DNA of 64,000 nt from CAMLHP01 sp035712285 (GTDB lineage: Bacteria; Gemmatimonadota; Gemmatimonadetes; Gemmatimonadales; GWC2-71-9), in the NCBI GenBank assembly GCA_035712285.1, contig DASTBA010000101.1, positions 5,756 to 69,755 on the forward strand, written 5' to 3'. Positions within the stretch are counted from its first letter, which is position 1. Each line of letters begins with the position of its first letter. A program made the position numbers and the translations under genes. Below, piece by piece: positions 44,049 through 51,740 of the stretch. Under the pieces are notes generated by a model. It saw only the letters and a list, made by a program, of their open reading frames with translations. It was not told the origin of the DNA and did not search any database.

Positions 44049-45835
44049 CCGACGACCGGCTGCTCCGCGGCATCGGGGTATCCCCGGGCACCGCCTGGGC
44101 GCCGGCGCTCGTGGTGCGCCTGGAGTTTCCCGATGTGCCGGATCGGACGGTGCCGGAGAGTGAAGTCGAGAACGAGGTGCGCCGGCTCCACGCGGCGGCC
44201 CGCGTGGTGGTCGCCCACCTGCGCGATCTCCGGGACCGGGTCCTGGAGCGCGCCGGCGACGATGAAGCGCGGATTTTCGACGCCCAGATGCTGATGGCGC
44301 AGGATCCGGAGTTCCTCGGCTCGGTGGAACAGGTGATCCGCAACAACCGCTTCAGCGCCGAGACTGCCTACGAGTTCAAGGCGCTGGAGCTCCTGCAACT
44401 GTTCGAGAACTCGAGCAGCCCCCAGCTGCGCGAACGCCTCCCGGACCTGCACGCGATCCAGATGCGGATGCTCCACCGGCTCACCGGACGGCGGGAAACC
44501 GATCCCTGGACCATCGAAGCCGACGAACACGTCGTGATCGTGGCGCACGAACTCTCGCCCGGGCTCACGGTGCAGCTGGACCGGGAGCATGTGGCGGGCC
44601 TCGTGAGCGAGGAAGGGACCCGCACGTCGCACGCGGCCATCCTGGCGCACTCGCTCGGAATCCCGGCGGTGATGGGCGTCCCCGGTGCGCTCCGCCGGAT
44701 CCGGAGCGGCGACATGGTGCTGCTCGACGGGCAGAGCGGCCGCATCCTCGTCAATCCGTCCGCGGAGGAACTGGAAGCGGCGCGCACGCGGCTCTCGCGC
44801 CGGCGGCGCTTCGAGATGCAGCTCGAATCCGTGGTGGGCCAGCCGGCGGTGACGCCCGACGGCACGCGCATCACCCTGATGGGGAACGTGGACCTGCCGG
44901 ACGAGATCGATGCCGCGGTGCGAAACCGGGCGGAAGGGGTGGGACTGCTCCGCACCGAGTTCCTGCTGGGCGGCCGCACCACCATGCCCGGCGAGGAAGA
45001 GCAGGCCGGCTACTTCCGGCGGGTGGCCTCGGCGTTTCCCGAGCATGAAGTGATCATCCGGAGCTTCGATCTCGGGGGCGACAAGTTCCCCGCGGCCTTC
45101 AAGACCACGCACGAACCGAACCCCTTCCTGGGGTGGCGTTCGATCCGGGTCTGCCTCGACCACCCGGACCTGTTCCGGGAGCAGCTCCGCGCGGTGCTCC
45201 GGGCGGCGCACAACCGGCGGCTCAAGCTCATGTTGCCGCTCATCACGACGGTGGCGGAGGTGGACCGCTCCCGCGAGCTGCTGGCGGAGGAATCGGCGCG
45301 GCTCCAGGCAGCCGGCATCCCGGCGGCGCGCACGGTGCCGGTGGGCGTGATGGTGGAGACGCCGGCGGCGGTGCTCATGGGAGATCGCCTGGCCGAGGTG
45401 AGCGATTTCTTCAGCGTGGGGACCAACGACCTCACGCAGTACACCATGGCGGTGGATCGCGGCAACGCGCGCCTCGCCGACCGCTTTCAGCCGCACGACC
45501 CGGCGATGCTGCGCCAGCTTCGCGCCATCCTCGAGGCCGGCGCCCGGATCCCGGTGGGCGTCTGCGGCGAGATGGCGTCCGAACCGCTGGACGCGCTGCT
45601 GCTTGTCGGCCTGGGCTACCGGTCGCTCAGCGTGGCGCCGCCCGCCCTGGTGATCGTGAAGTGGCTGCTCCGTGCCGTGCCGCTGGCGGAGGCGCGCGCC
45701 GCCGCCGAAGCCGCGCTGGCCGCCCGTCATGCCGATGACGTGCGCGTCATCCTGCGCGAGACGGCCGCCCGCCACGTGGACATTCGCCTGCTGGAGCCCG
45801 AAGGCGACATTGCCCGCCCGCTGGTGCATCGCTAG
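44045..45835 (+). CDS. ptsI: Phosphoenolpyruvate-protein phosphotransferase (PTS Enzyme I)
   Basis: EI autophosphorylates from PEP and passes phosphate to HPr. The 596-residue product has the HPr-binding helical region, the phosphohistidine His196 in GTRTSHAAIL, and the PEP-binding TIM barrel with GVGLLRTEFL, RSFDLGGDK and VCGEMASEP. The catalytic cysteine lies in the last of these. It completes a full PTS chain from one gene cluster. The open frame upstream is a shadow of ptsH. The gene run ends here, followed by a hairpin. Confidence 0.96.
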   Translation: MTDDRLLRGIGVSPGTAWAPALVVRLEFPDVPDRTVPESEVENEVRRLHAAARVVVAHLRDLRDRVLERAGDDEARIFDAQMLMAQDPEFLGSVEQVIRNNRFSAETAYEFKALELLQLFENSSSPQLRERLPDLHAIQMRMLHRLTGRRETDPWTIEADEHVVIVAHELSPGLTVQLDREHVAGLVSEEGTRTSHAAILAHSLGIPAVMGVPGALRRIRSGDMVLLDGQSGRILVNPSAEELEAARTRLSRRRRFEMQLESVVGQPAVTPDGTRITLMGNVDLPDEIDAAVRNRAEGVGLLRTEFLLGGRTTMPGEEEQAGYFRRVASAFPEHEVIIRSFDLGGDKFPAAFKTTHEPNPFLGWRSIRVCLDHPDLFREQLRAVLRAAHNRRLKLMLPLITTVAEVDRSRELLAEESARLQAAGIPAARTVPVGVMVETPAAVLMGDRLAEVSDFFSVGTNDLTQYTMAVDRGNARLADRFQPHDPAMLRQLRAILEAGARIPVGVCGEMASEPLDALLLVGLGYRSLSVAPPALVIVKWLLRAVPLAEARAAAEAALAARHADDVRVILRETAARHVDIRLLEPEGDIARPLVHR

Positions 45836-45848
45836 CTTGCTCCGTTCG

Positions 45849-45866
45849 GCCGCGCGTGCGCGCGGC
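45849..45866. repeat. Perfect GC hairpin between ptsI and metK
   Basis: Seven-base arms GCCGCGC and GCGCGGC enclose the loop GTGC in the 67-base ptsI-metK gap. There is no T tract after it, so it is not a classical intrinsic terminator. It could slow or help terminate the PTS transcript or shape the metK leader. Confidence 0.5.
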
Positions 45867-45902
45867 ATTCCGCTGACCCGAATCCCGGCGAGAGCCTGAC
45901 CG

Positions 45903-47144
45903 ATGGCCGCTTCCAAGCGTCACGTCTTCACATCCGAATCCGTCACCGAAGGACATCCCGACAAGGTTGCCGACCAGATTTCCGACGCGGTGCTGGACGC
46001 CATCCTCGATACCGACCCGAACGGACGCGTGGCGTGCGAGACGATGGTCACGACCGGCATGGCCGTCGTGGCCGGCGAGATCACGACCAGCACCTATGTG
46101 CACATCCCGGACATCGTGCGACGCACGGTGCGCCGGATCGGCTACACCGACGCCGAGTTCGGCTTCGACGCCGATTCCTGCGCCGTCATGGCCGCGATCG
46201 ACCGGCAGTCGCCCGATATCGCGATGGGCGTCAACAGCTCGCGCAGCAAGGACCAGGGCGCGGGCGACCAGGGCATGATGTTCGGCTACGCCTGCCGCGA
46301 GACCCGCGAGCGGATGCCGCTCCCGATCCTGCTGGCGCACAAGATGACGGAACGGCTGGCCGCGGTGCGGAAGGGCACGGCGGGATCGGGGCCCATCGAG
46401 TGGCTCCGGCCCGACGGCAAGAGCCAGGTCTCGGTGGAGTACGAGGGCGACCGCCCGGTGGCCGTGAAGGCGGTGGTGATCTCGACCCAGCACGCCGAAC
46501 GCACCGGCGGGCGCACGCTGTCGGAGAGCCGGCTCCGCAGTACGATCATCGACGAGGTCATCCGGCCGGTGCTGGACAAGGCCGGCATCGAATCGCGGCG
46601 CGTGAAGATGTTCATCAACCCGACCGGCCGCTTCGTCATCGGCGGCCCGCACGGCGACGCCGGCCTCACCGGCCGCAAGATCATCGTGGACACCTACGGT
46701 GGCATGGCGCGGCACGGCGGCGGCGCCTTCAGCGGGAAGGATCCCTCCAAGGTGGATCGCAGCGCGGCGTATGCGATGCGCTGGGTGGCGAAGAACATCG
46801 TGGAGGCGGGGCTGGCCCGGCGCTGCGAGGTGCAGGTGGCGTATGCCATCGGCGTGGCGGAGCCGGTCTCGGTCATGGTGGACACCTTCGGCACCGGCGT
46901 GGTGCCGGACCCGCGCCTGGAGCGCGCGGTGCGCGAGGTGTTCGATCTCCGCCCGCGGGCCCTCATCGAGGCGCTCAAGCTCAAGCGTCCCATCTACTCG
47001 CCCACCGCCGCCTACGGCCACTTCGGGCGGCGCCCGTACACCGGCCGCTATGCCGGCGGGGAGCACCGGTCGAAGCGCAAGCTCACCTTCTTCACCTGGG
47101 AAGAGACCAACCGCGTGAAGGACCTGCTGACCGCGGTCAAGTAG
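45903..47144 (+). CDS. metK: S-adenosylmethionine synthetase
   Basis: MetK makes SAM from methionine and ATP. The 413 residues contain SVTEGHPDKVADQISDAVLD (about 13-32, read in two blocks), GAGDQGMMFGYA near 118-129 and the phosphate loop GGGAFSGKD followed by P-S-K-V-D-R-S-A-A-Y. It is slightly longer than E. coli MetK. It is the first gene after the PTS cluster, and its 67-base leader is too short to hold a SAM riboswitch. No close functional link to neighbours is apparent. Confidence 0.97.
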   Translation: MAASKRHVFTSESVTEGHPDKVADQISDAVLDAILDTDPNGRVACETMVTTGMAVVAGEITTSTYVHIPDIVRRTVRRIGYTDAEFGFDADSCAVMAAIDRQSPDIAMGVNSSRSKDQGAGDQGMMFGYACRETRERMPLPILLAHKMTERLAAVRKGTAGSGPIEWLRPDGKSQVSVEYEGDRPVAVKAVVISTQHAERTGGRTLSESRLRSTIIDEVIRPVLDKAGIESRRVKMFINPTGRFVIGGPHGDAGLTGRKIIVDTYGGMARHGGGAFSGKDPSKVDRSAAYAMRWVAKNIVEAGLARRCEVQVAYAIGVAEPVSVMVDTFGTGVVPDPRLERAVREVFDLRPRALIEALKLKRPIYSPTAAYGHFGRRPYTGRYAGGEHRSKRKLTFFTWEETNRVKDLLTAVK

Positions 47145-47149
47145 GACTG

Positions 47150-47641
47150 ATGCGGGAGCTCACGGTCGCACACCTGGGCATGGACCGGAACACCGAAAGC
47201 CCGGTGGTGATCCTGCGTGAGCGGGAAGGATCCCGGGTGCTCCCGATCTGGATCGGGCCGGCCGAGGCCAGCGCCATCGCCATGGAGCTGCAGGGGGTGA
47301 AGGCCGCGCGCCCGATGACCCACGATCTCCTCAAGCAGGTGATCGTCGGCCTGGGGGGCGAACTCCGGCGGGTGCTCATCAGTGCCGTCAAGGAGAACAC
47401 CTACTTCGCCGAATTGCTCATCCAGCGGGAAGACCACGTCTTCCAGGTGGATGCCCGCCCCAGCGACAGCATCGCGCTCGCGCTGCGCCTCGGCGCCCCC
47501 ATCTTCGCCAGCGACCAGCTGCTCGACGAAAGCGGGGTCACCGCGGACGAGAGTCCCGACCAGGCCGACCGTGACGCCCAGCGGCTCCGCGAATACCTCG
47601 AGAACCTCGATCCGGAAGACTTCGGAAAGTTCAAGCCGTAG
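47150..47641 (+). CDS. Bifunctional nuclease family protein (DUF151)
   Basis: This 163-residue protein resembles the DUF151/bifunctional nuclease family. Features are P-V-V-I-L-R-E-x-E-G at the start, LPIWIGPAEASAIA, R-P-M-T-H-D-L-L with the following strand, and A-R-P-S-D-S-I-A-L-A-L-R near 105-116, the best conserved block. The tail is acidic. Some members cleave DNA and RNA, but the cellular role in bacteria is unclear. It starts 5 bases after metK and ends 1 base before the next gene. Confidence 0.88.
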   Translation: MRELTVAHLGMDRNTESPVVILREREGSRVLPIWIGPAEASAIAMELQGVKAARPMTHDLLKQVIVGLGGELRRVLISAVKENTYFAELLIQREDHVFQVDARPSDSIALALRLGAPIFASDQLLDESGVTADESPDQADRDAQRLREYLENLDPEDFGKFKP

Positions 47642-47642
47642 C

Positions 47643-48773
47643 ATGAAGGCCGTTCGTGGGGCGCTTGTGCTGCTGGCGGCTCTCGCCCCGGCGCTTCCCG
47701 CGCAGACATCCGGGGTACCGGCCCGCGGCCGGGTGGTGCACGGCACCGGTGCCGCCGCCCGGCCGGTGCCGGACACCCGCGTGGTGCTGCATCGCATCGG
47801 ACGGGAGGCGCAGGGGCCGCTCGATTCGGCGCTCACCGATGCGGATGGACGCTTCGCCTTCCGCTTTCCCGCCGATACGGCCTCGCTCTACATCCTCACG
47901 GCCCGCTTCCAGGGCATCGAGTACTTCTCCGACCCGCTGCACACCAATCCGCGGACACCGGACACCGCCGTGGTCCTCACGGTGTACGACACCTCGACTA
48001 CCGCGCCGGTGCACACCGAAGCCCGCCATATCGTCATCTCGAAGCCGGGCGCCGACGGCACCCGCACGGTCGTCGAGCTCATCGTGATCGGGAACCCGGG
48101 GCAGGAGACCCGCGTCGCGCCGGACAGCACGTCCGCCACCTGGCACGAGCTCATCCCGCGCGGGGCGATCGGCTTCTCCGCCGAGGACGGCGACCTCTCC
48201 GCGTCCGCGGTGGACCGCAACATGGACAGCGTGCTGGTGCTGGCGCCGCTCTCGCCCGGGCAGCGCCAGATCAGCATCCAGTACCAGCTGCCCGGTACGC
48301 TCGGCCTGGCGCGCTTTCCGTTCGAGGAACGCATCAATGGCGTGAACGTGCTGGTGGAGGAGCCGGACGCACGCGTCAGCGGCGGTGGCCTGCGCCTCGG
48401 CGACTCGGTGACGGTCATCCAGGGCAGGCCGTTCCGCCGCTTCAGCGGCACCGTGAATGCCGGCGACGTCGTGGAAGTCCGGGTTCCGGTCCCGTTCCGG
48501 CTGTCGAGCCGCTGGCTCTATGCCCTTGTCGGCCTGCTGGGCGCGGCGCTGCTGCTCGCCCTCGGCCGCGTGCTCCGGGGTTCGCGTGCAGCGCCGGCGG
48601 AACCGGACGGGGAAATATCGGTGGACGCCTTGCTCGGGCGCCTCGCTGCCATGGACGAGCGGCTCGCCGGTCTCGCCGCCGACGCGCCGGAGCGGAGTGC
48701 GCTCCTGGCGGAACGGCAGCACGCCAAGGATGCGCTTGCCGCCGCCCTTGCGCGGACCGGTCGCGGAGTCTAG
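47643..48773 (+). CDS. Signal-peptide protein with carboxypeptidase-regulatory-like domain and C-terminal membrane helix
   Basis: The 376-residue product has a signal peptide (A-L-V-L-L-A-A-L-A-P-A-L-P-A-Q). A beta-sandwich resembling carboxypeptidase regulatory-like or CNA-B modules lies near 28-115 (D-S-A-L-T-D-A-D-G-R-F-A-F). A second beta region follows, then a membrane helix (about 283-302, W-L-Y-A-L-V-G-L-L-G-A-A-L-L-L-A-L). The charged helical tail of about 70 residues is probably cytoplasmic. Function is unknown. It follows the nuclease gene with one base between stop and start, and the btu regulatory region begins right after it. Confidence 0.72.
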   Translation: MKAVRGALVLLAALAPALPAQTSGVPARGRVVHGTGAAARPVPDTRVVLHRIGREAQGPLDSALTDADGRFAFRFPADTASLYILTARFQGIEYFSDPLHTNPRTPDTAVVLTVYDTSTTAPVHTEARHIVISKPGADGTRTVVELIVIGNPGQETRVAPDSTSATWHELIPRGAIGFSAEDGDLSASAVDRNMDSVLVLAPLSPGQRQISIQYQLPGTLGLARFPFEERINGVNVLVEEPDARVSGGGLRLGDSVTVIQGRPFRRFSGTVNAGDVVEVRVPVPFRLSSRWLYALVGLLGAALLLALGRVLRGSRAAPAEPDGEISVDALLGRLAAMDERLAGLAADAPERSALLAERQHAKDALAAALARTGRGV

Positions 48774-48776
48774 ACT
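48748..48776 (+). promoter_or_regulatory. Candidate promoter for the cobalamin riboswitch transcript
   Basis: TTGCGC (48748-48753), a 17-base spacer, then TAGACT (48771-48776). The -10 is identical to the one proposed for asnS and the spacing is the same. The elements overlap the last codons and the stop of the upstream gene. A start near 48783 would place the whole aptamer in the leader. Confidence 0.5.
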
Positions 48777-48782
48777 AGCCGG

Positions 48783-48932
48783 CAGGACAATCGAAGCAGA
48801 CGAACGCGGATGCTCGGAAGCCGGTGCAAGCCCGGCGCGGCCCCGCCACTGTAACGGGCAGTCAGTCTTCATCCACACGCCACTGGGCAACCGGGAAGGC
48901 GGATGGAGACGCCCGAAGCCAGGAGACCTCTC
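48783..48932 (+). promoter_or_regulatory. Cobalamin (adenosylcobalamin-type) riboswitch aptamer
   Basis: Family landmarks appear in order. GCCGGTGCAAGCCCGGC starts near 48830, GCGGCCCCGCCACTGTAA follows at about 48837, and then comes AGTCAG. CACGCCACTGG and CCGGGAAGGCG form the peripheral helix, and the B12 box GAAGCCAGGAGACC ends near 48928. The aptamer sits directly before btuF-btuC-btuD-btuB, so B12 should repress its own uptake. The 5' boundary is approximate. Confidence 0.93.
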
Positions 48933-49010
48933 CGTTCGTGCCACCTGTCAGACCCTCGGGGGAGGGTCGGGTGGGCCGATCGGTATCGCGCGAGCTCGCG
49001 CGCCCATGTC

Positions 49011-49044
49011 TGCCCATTTCCGGCTCTCCGGGAATGGGCATTTT
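49011..49044 (+). terminator. Attenuator-like hairpin of the riboswitch expression platform
   Basis: Arms TGCCCATTTCCGG (49011-49023) and CCGGGAATGGGCA (49028-49040) pair over 13 positions with one wobble and a CTCT loop, followed by TTTT. This looks like an intrinsic terminator. The likely btuF ATG (49034) lies inside the 3' arm, so the hairpin could also block translation. Two smaller structures lie between the aptamer and this hairpin: a 7-base stem at 48951-48968 and a 16-base palindrome at 48987-49002. Either may be the competing fold. Confidence 0.65.
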
Positions 49045-49960
49045 GCCGTCTGGAACTCCGCTTCGGTTGCTGGCTGCCGCGCTATTGCTGGCGTCCGTCG
49101 CGTGCGCTGGCAAGGACGCGAGACGCGAGACACGGGACGCGCATCCCGCGTCCCTCGCCCCGCGTCCGGTCATTGACGACGCCGGCGACACCGTTCGCCT
49201 GGCGCATCCGGCCCGCCGCGTGGTTTCGCTCATTCCGGCCACCACCGAACTCCTCTTTGCGATCGGCGCCGGGCCGCTGGTGGTGGGTCGCACGGTCTGG
49301 TGCGACTATCCGCCCGCGGCCCAGGTCGTGCCCGTCGTGGGCGACGGCATCATGCCCAACGTCGAACGGGTGCTGGCGCAGCATCCGGATCTTGTCGTGC
49401 TCTATCGCTCCGGCCAGAACGCCCAGGCGGTGGTGCAGCTCCGGAAGCTCGGCGTCGCCGCCATGCAGGTGCGCACCGATCAGCTGAGTGACGTGCCCCG
49501 CGTGGCCCGGCTGCTCGGCCAGCTGACCGGCCGGAGTCGCGCGGCCGACTCGCTCTCCACGGCATTCACCGATTCCCTGGCGGCAGCGACCCAGCCGGCC
49601 CGGGCTCATCCGGTCCGCGCATTTCTGCTGGTCTGGCCCGACCCGCCGATGACCGTGGGCCGGGGCAGCTATCTCACCGAACTCCTGACGCGCGCCGGCG
49701 GCGAGAACGTGTACGAGGATCTCCCGGCATCGTCGGGACAGATCAGCGTGGAATCGGCGGTGGACCGGAATCCCGATGTGGTCCTGGTGCTCGGTGATTC
49801 CGCGCCGGCCTTTGCCCGGCGCCCCGAGTGGCAGACGGTGCCGGCGGTGCGGCTCAGGCGATTCGTGTACGCTCGTGGCAGCCAGTTTGCGCAGCCGAGC
49901 CCGCGGTCACCGGCCGCCATCCGGGAACTCACGGCGCTGCTCCGGCAGGTCCCGCGATGA
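49034..49960 (+). CDS. btuF: Cobalamin ABC transporter substrate-binding lipoprotein
   Basis: BtuF binds B12 in the periplasm and delivers it to BtuCD. The ATG at 49034 gives 308 residues with lipobox ASVAC (Cys24). A TTG three codons later is possible, and upstream in-frame sequence runs through the riboswitch. The clamshell domain starts at about residue 47 with RVVSLIPATTELLFAIGAG, and C-D-Y-P-P and NVERVLAQHPDLVV match the BtuF/FhuD fold. Just after the lipid anchor, residues about 27-46 are encoded by a 7-base periodic repeat array, giving an Arg/Asp/Ala/Pro-rich linker. Confidence 0.9.
   Translation: MGILPSGTPLRLLAAALLLASVACAGKDARRETRDAHPASLAPRPVIDDAGDTVRLAHPARRVVSLIPATTELLFAIGAGPLVVGRTVWCDYPPAAQVVPVVGDGIMPNVERVLAQHPDLVVLYRSGQNAQAVVQLRKLGVAAMQVRTDQLSDVPRVARLLGQLTGRSRAADSLSTAFTDSLAAATQPARAHPVRAFLLVWPDPPMTVGRGSYLTELLTRAGGENVYEDLPASSGQISVESAVDRNPDVVLVLGDSAPAFARRPEWQTVPAVRLRRFVYARGSQFAQPSPRSPAAIRELTALLRQVPR
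49114..49169 (+). repeat. Heptad-periodic repeat array inside btuF
   Basis: Eight consecutive 7-base units: GGACGCG, AGACGCG, AGACACG, GGACGCG, then CATCCCG, CGTCCCT, CGCCCCG, CGTCCGG. The first four are direct copies of one theme; the last four are near its reverse complement. The array lies in the linker between the lipidated cysteine and the folded domain, so it is tolerated as coding sequence. Related arrays occur at 60893-60913, 61559-61735, 63502-63556 and 63712-63784. Confidence 0.75.
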
Positions 49961-50934
49961 ATACGTCGCGCTTTCTCCTGCTTGGCGGCATCGCCCTGCT
50001 GGTGATGATCGCCGGCCTCGCGATCGGATCGGTGCCGCTCGGTGCGCGTGAACTCGTCGCCGCGCTGGCTCGCCCGGACTCTCCCTCCGCCCTGATCGTG
50101 CGGGACCTGCGCCTGCCCCGCGTCCTGCTTGCCTTTCTGGTGGGTGGCGGGCTGGGCGTTGCGGGCGCGGCGCTGCAGGCCCTGGTCCGGAATCCGCTCG
50201 CCGACCCCTACCTCCTGGGCCTCTCCGGCGGCGCGGGACTCGGCGCGGTGCTGGCCATCGCGCTCGATACCGGCGCGGCGTGGGCCGTGCCGCTCGCGGC
50301 CTTTGCCGGTTCCCTGGCCGCGGTGGGGCTGGTCTATCGCCTGGCGGTGGTAAGCGGCCGGCGCCTCGATCCCCGGGTGCTGCTCCTGGCCGGTGTGGTG
50401 GTGGGCGCCTTTGCCTCCGCCATCATGAGCGCGATCATCGTGCTGTCGGACGCTCCCCAGCTTCGCAACGCCTTTGTCTGGCTGCTCGGCGGCCTGGGCA
50501 TGGCGTCCTGGCAGTCACTCGCCCTCTTCGCGCTGTACGCCGTCGTGCCCCTCGCCGTGCTCTGGATCGTGGCGCGGCATCTCGACCTGCTGGCCCAGGG
50601 TGAGGAGACGGCCGCACATCTGGGTGCCAATCCGGAGCGGGTCAAGCGCATCGTCTACATCGCCGCCTCCCTGCTCACCGCCGCAAGCGTCGCGACCTGC
50701 GGCATCATCGGCTTTGTCGGCCTGGTGATCCCGCACGCGGTGCGTCAGGCCTGGACGCCGCTGCATCGCGTCCTGCTGCCCGCGAGCTTCCTGCTCGGTG
50801 GAACCTTTCTTGTTCTGGCCGACGTGCTGGCGCGGTCGGTGCTCCGGCCCATCGAACTGCCGGTGGGGGTGGTGACGGCGCTGGTGGGCGTGCCGCTCTT
50901 CGCGCTGCTGCTCCGCCGGACGCTCACGCCATGA
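49957..50934 (+). CDS. btuC: Cobalamin ABC transporter permease
   Basis: BtuC is the membrane subunit of the vitamin B12 importer (FecCD superfamily). The 325-residue product has about nine to ten helices. Family blocks are R-L-P-R-V-L-L-A-F-L-V-G-G-G-L, LQALVRNPLADPYLLGLSGGA and G-F-V-G-L-V-I-P-H-A-V-R, the last being the BtuD coupling region. It overlaps btuF and btuD by 4 bases each. Iron-siderophore permeases share the fold; the riboswitch decides the substrate. Confidence 0.93.
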   Translation: MNTSRFLLLGGIALLVMIAGLAIGSVPLGARELVAALARPDSPSALIVRDLRLPRVLLAFLVGGGLGVAGAALQALVRNPLADPYLLGLSGGAGLGAVLAIALDTGAAWAVPLAAFAGSLAAVGLVYRLAVVSGRRLDPRVLLLAGVVVGAFASAIMSAIIVLSDAPQLRNAFVWLLGGLGMASWQSLALFALYAVVPLAVLWIVARHLDLLAQGEETAAHLGANPERVKRIVYIAASLLTAASVATCGIIGFVGLVIPHAVRQAWTPLHRVLLPASFLLGGTFLVLADVLARSVLRPIELPVGVVTALVGVPLFALLLRRTLTP

Positions 50935-51740
50935 TCCGCGCCCGCAGCCTCACCGTGCGCCACCCGGGCGCCGCCCGTGCGGCGGTGCAGGACGTGTCGC
51001 TGGATGTCGCGAGGGGCGAGGTCGTCGCCATCGGCGGCCCGAACGGCAGCGGGAAGACGACGCTGCTGCGCGCGCTGCTCGGCCTGATGCCGGTGGAGCA
51101 GGGCGACGTCGAACTGGCCGGCCGTCCGGTGCGCACGTGGACACGGGCCGGGCTCGCCCGTGAGGTGGCGGTGGTGGCACAGCGCGAGGAATCGGTCTTT
51201 CCGCTTCGCGTGCGCGAAGCGGTGATGCTGGGCCGGTATCCGCACCTGGGCCCGCTGCAGGCGGAAGGCCCGGCGGACCGCGGCGCGGTTCAGCGCGCCC
51301 TGGATCGTTGCGACATCGCTGACCTCGCCGAGCGTCGTGTGGACCAGCTGTCCGGCGGCGAATGGCAGCGGGTGCGCCTTGCCCGCGCGCTGGCCCAGGA
51401 GCCGAAGGCGCTGGTCCTGGACGAGCCCACCACGTCGCTCGACGTGCGCCACGAGATGGAGCTCTTCGAGCTGGTCGCCGAGCTCGCACGCGACGGACTG
51501 GCGGCGCTGGTCGTCACCCACGGTCTCAATCTCGCCGCCCGCTTTGCGGACCGGATGCTGCTCATGGACCGCGGCAGGTCGGCGGCGTTCGGCGCCCCCG
51601 CGGACGTCCTGACGGAGCCGGTGCTGTCGCAGGTCTTCCGCTGGCCGGTCGCCGTCTTCCGCTGGCAGGGTGGCGCACCGCAGGTTGTCCCGCTCCGGCG
51701 CCATGAGGCGCCGCCTTCCGAGGAATCGAACACGATATGA
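50931..51740 (+). CDS. btuD: Cobalamin ABC transporter ATP-binding protein
   Basis: This is the ATPase of the B12 importer, 269 residues. Walker A is GPNGSGKTT, the Q-loop is VAQREE, the signature is LSGGEWQRVRLARAL, Walker B is LVLDEPTTSLD, and the switch histidine lies in VVTHGLNLA. The C-terminal 20 residues are a polar extension. It is translationally coupled to btuC and btuB. Confidence 0.94.
   Translation: MIRARSLTVRHPGAARAAVQDVSLDVARGEVVAIGGPNGSGKTTLLRALLGLMPVEQGDVELAGRPVRTWTRAGLAREVAVVAQREESVFPLRVREAVMLGRYPHLGPLQAEGPADRGAVQRALDRCDIADLAERRVDQLSGGEWQRVRLARALAQEPKALVLDEPTTSLDVRHEMELFELVAELARDGLAALVVTHGLNLAARFADRMLLMDRGRSAAFGAPADVLTEPVLSQVFRWPVAVFRWQGGAPQVVPLRRHEAPPSEESNTI

Noticed and set aside
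45836..45902. SAM riboswitch ahead of metK
   Set aside because: The gap is 67 bases and contains only a 7-base-stem hairpin; no SAM-I, SAM-II or SAM-V landmarks were seen.
43733..45916. A 727-codon open frame on the minus strand opposite ptsI
   Set aside because: The plus-strand frame is a full Enzyme I. The minus frame has biased composition (His, Arg, Gln) and no recognisable motif.
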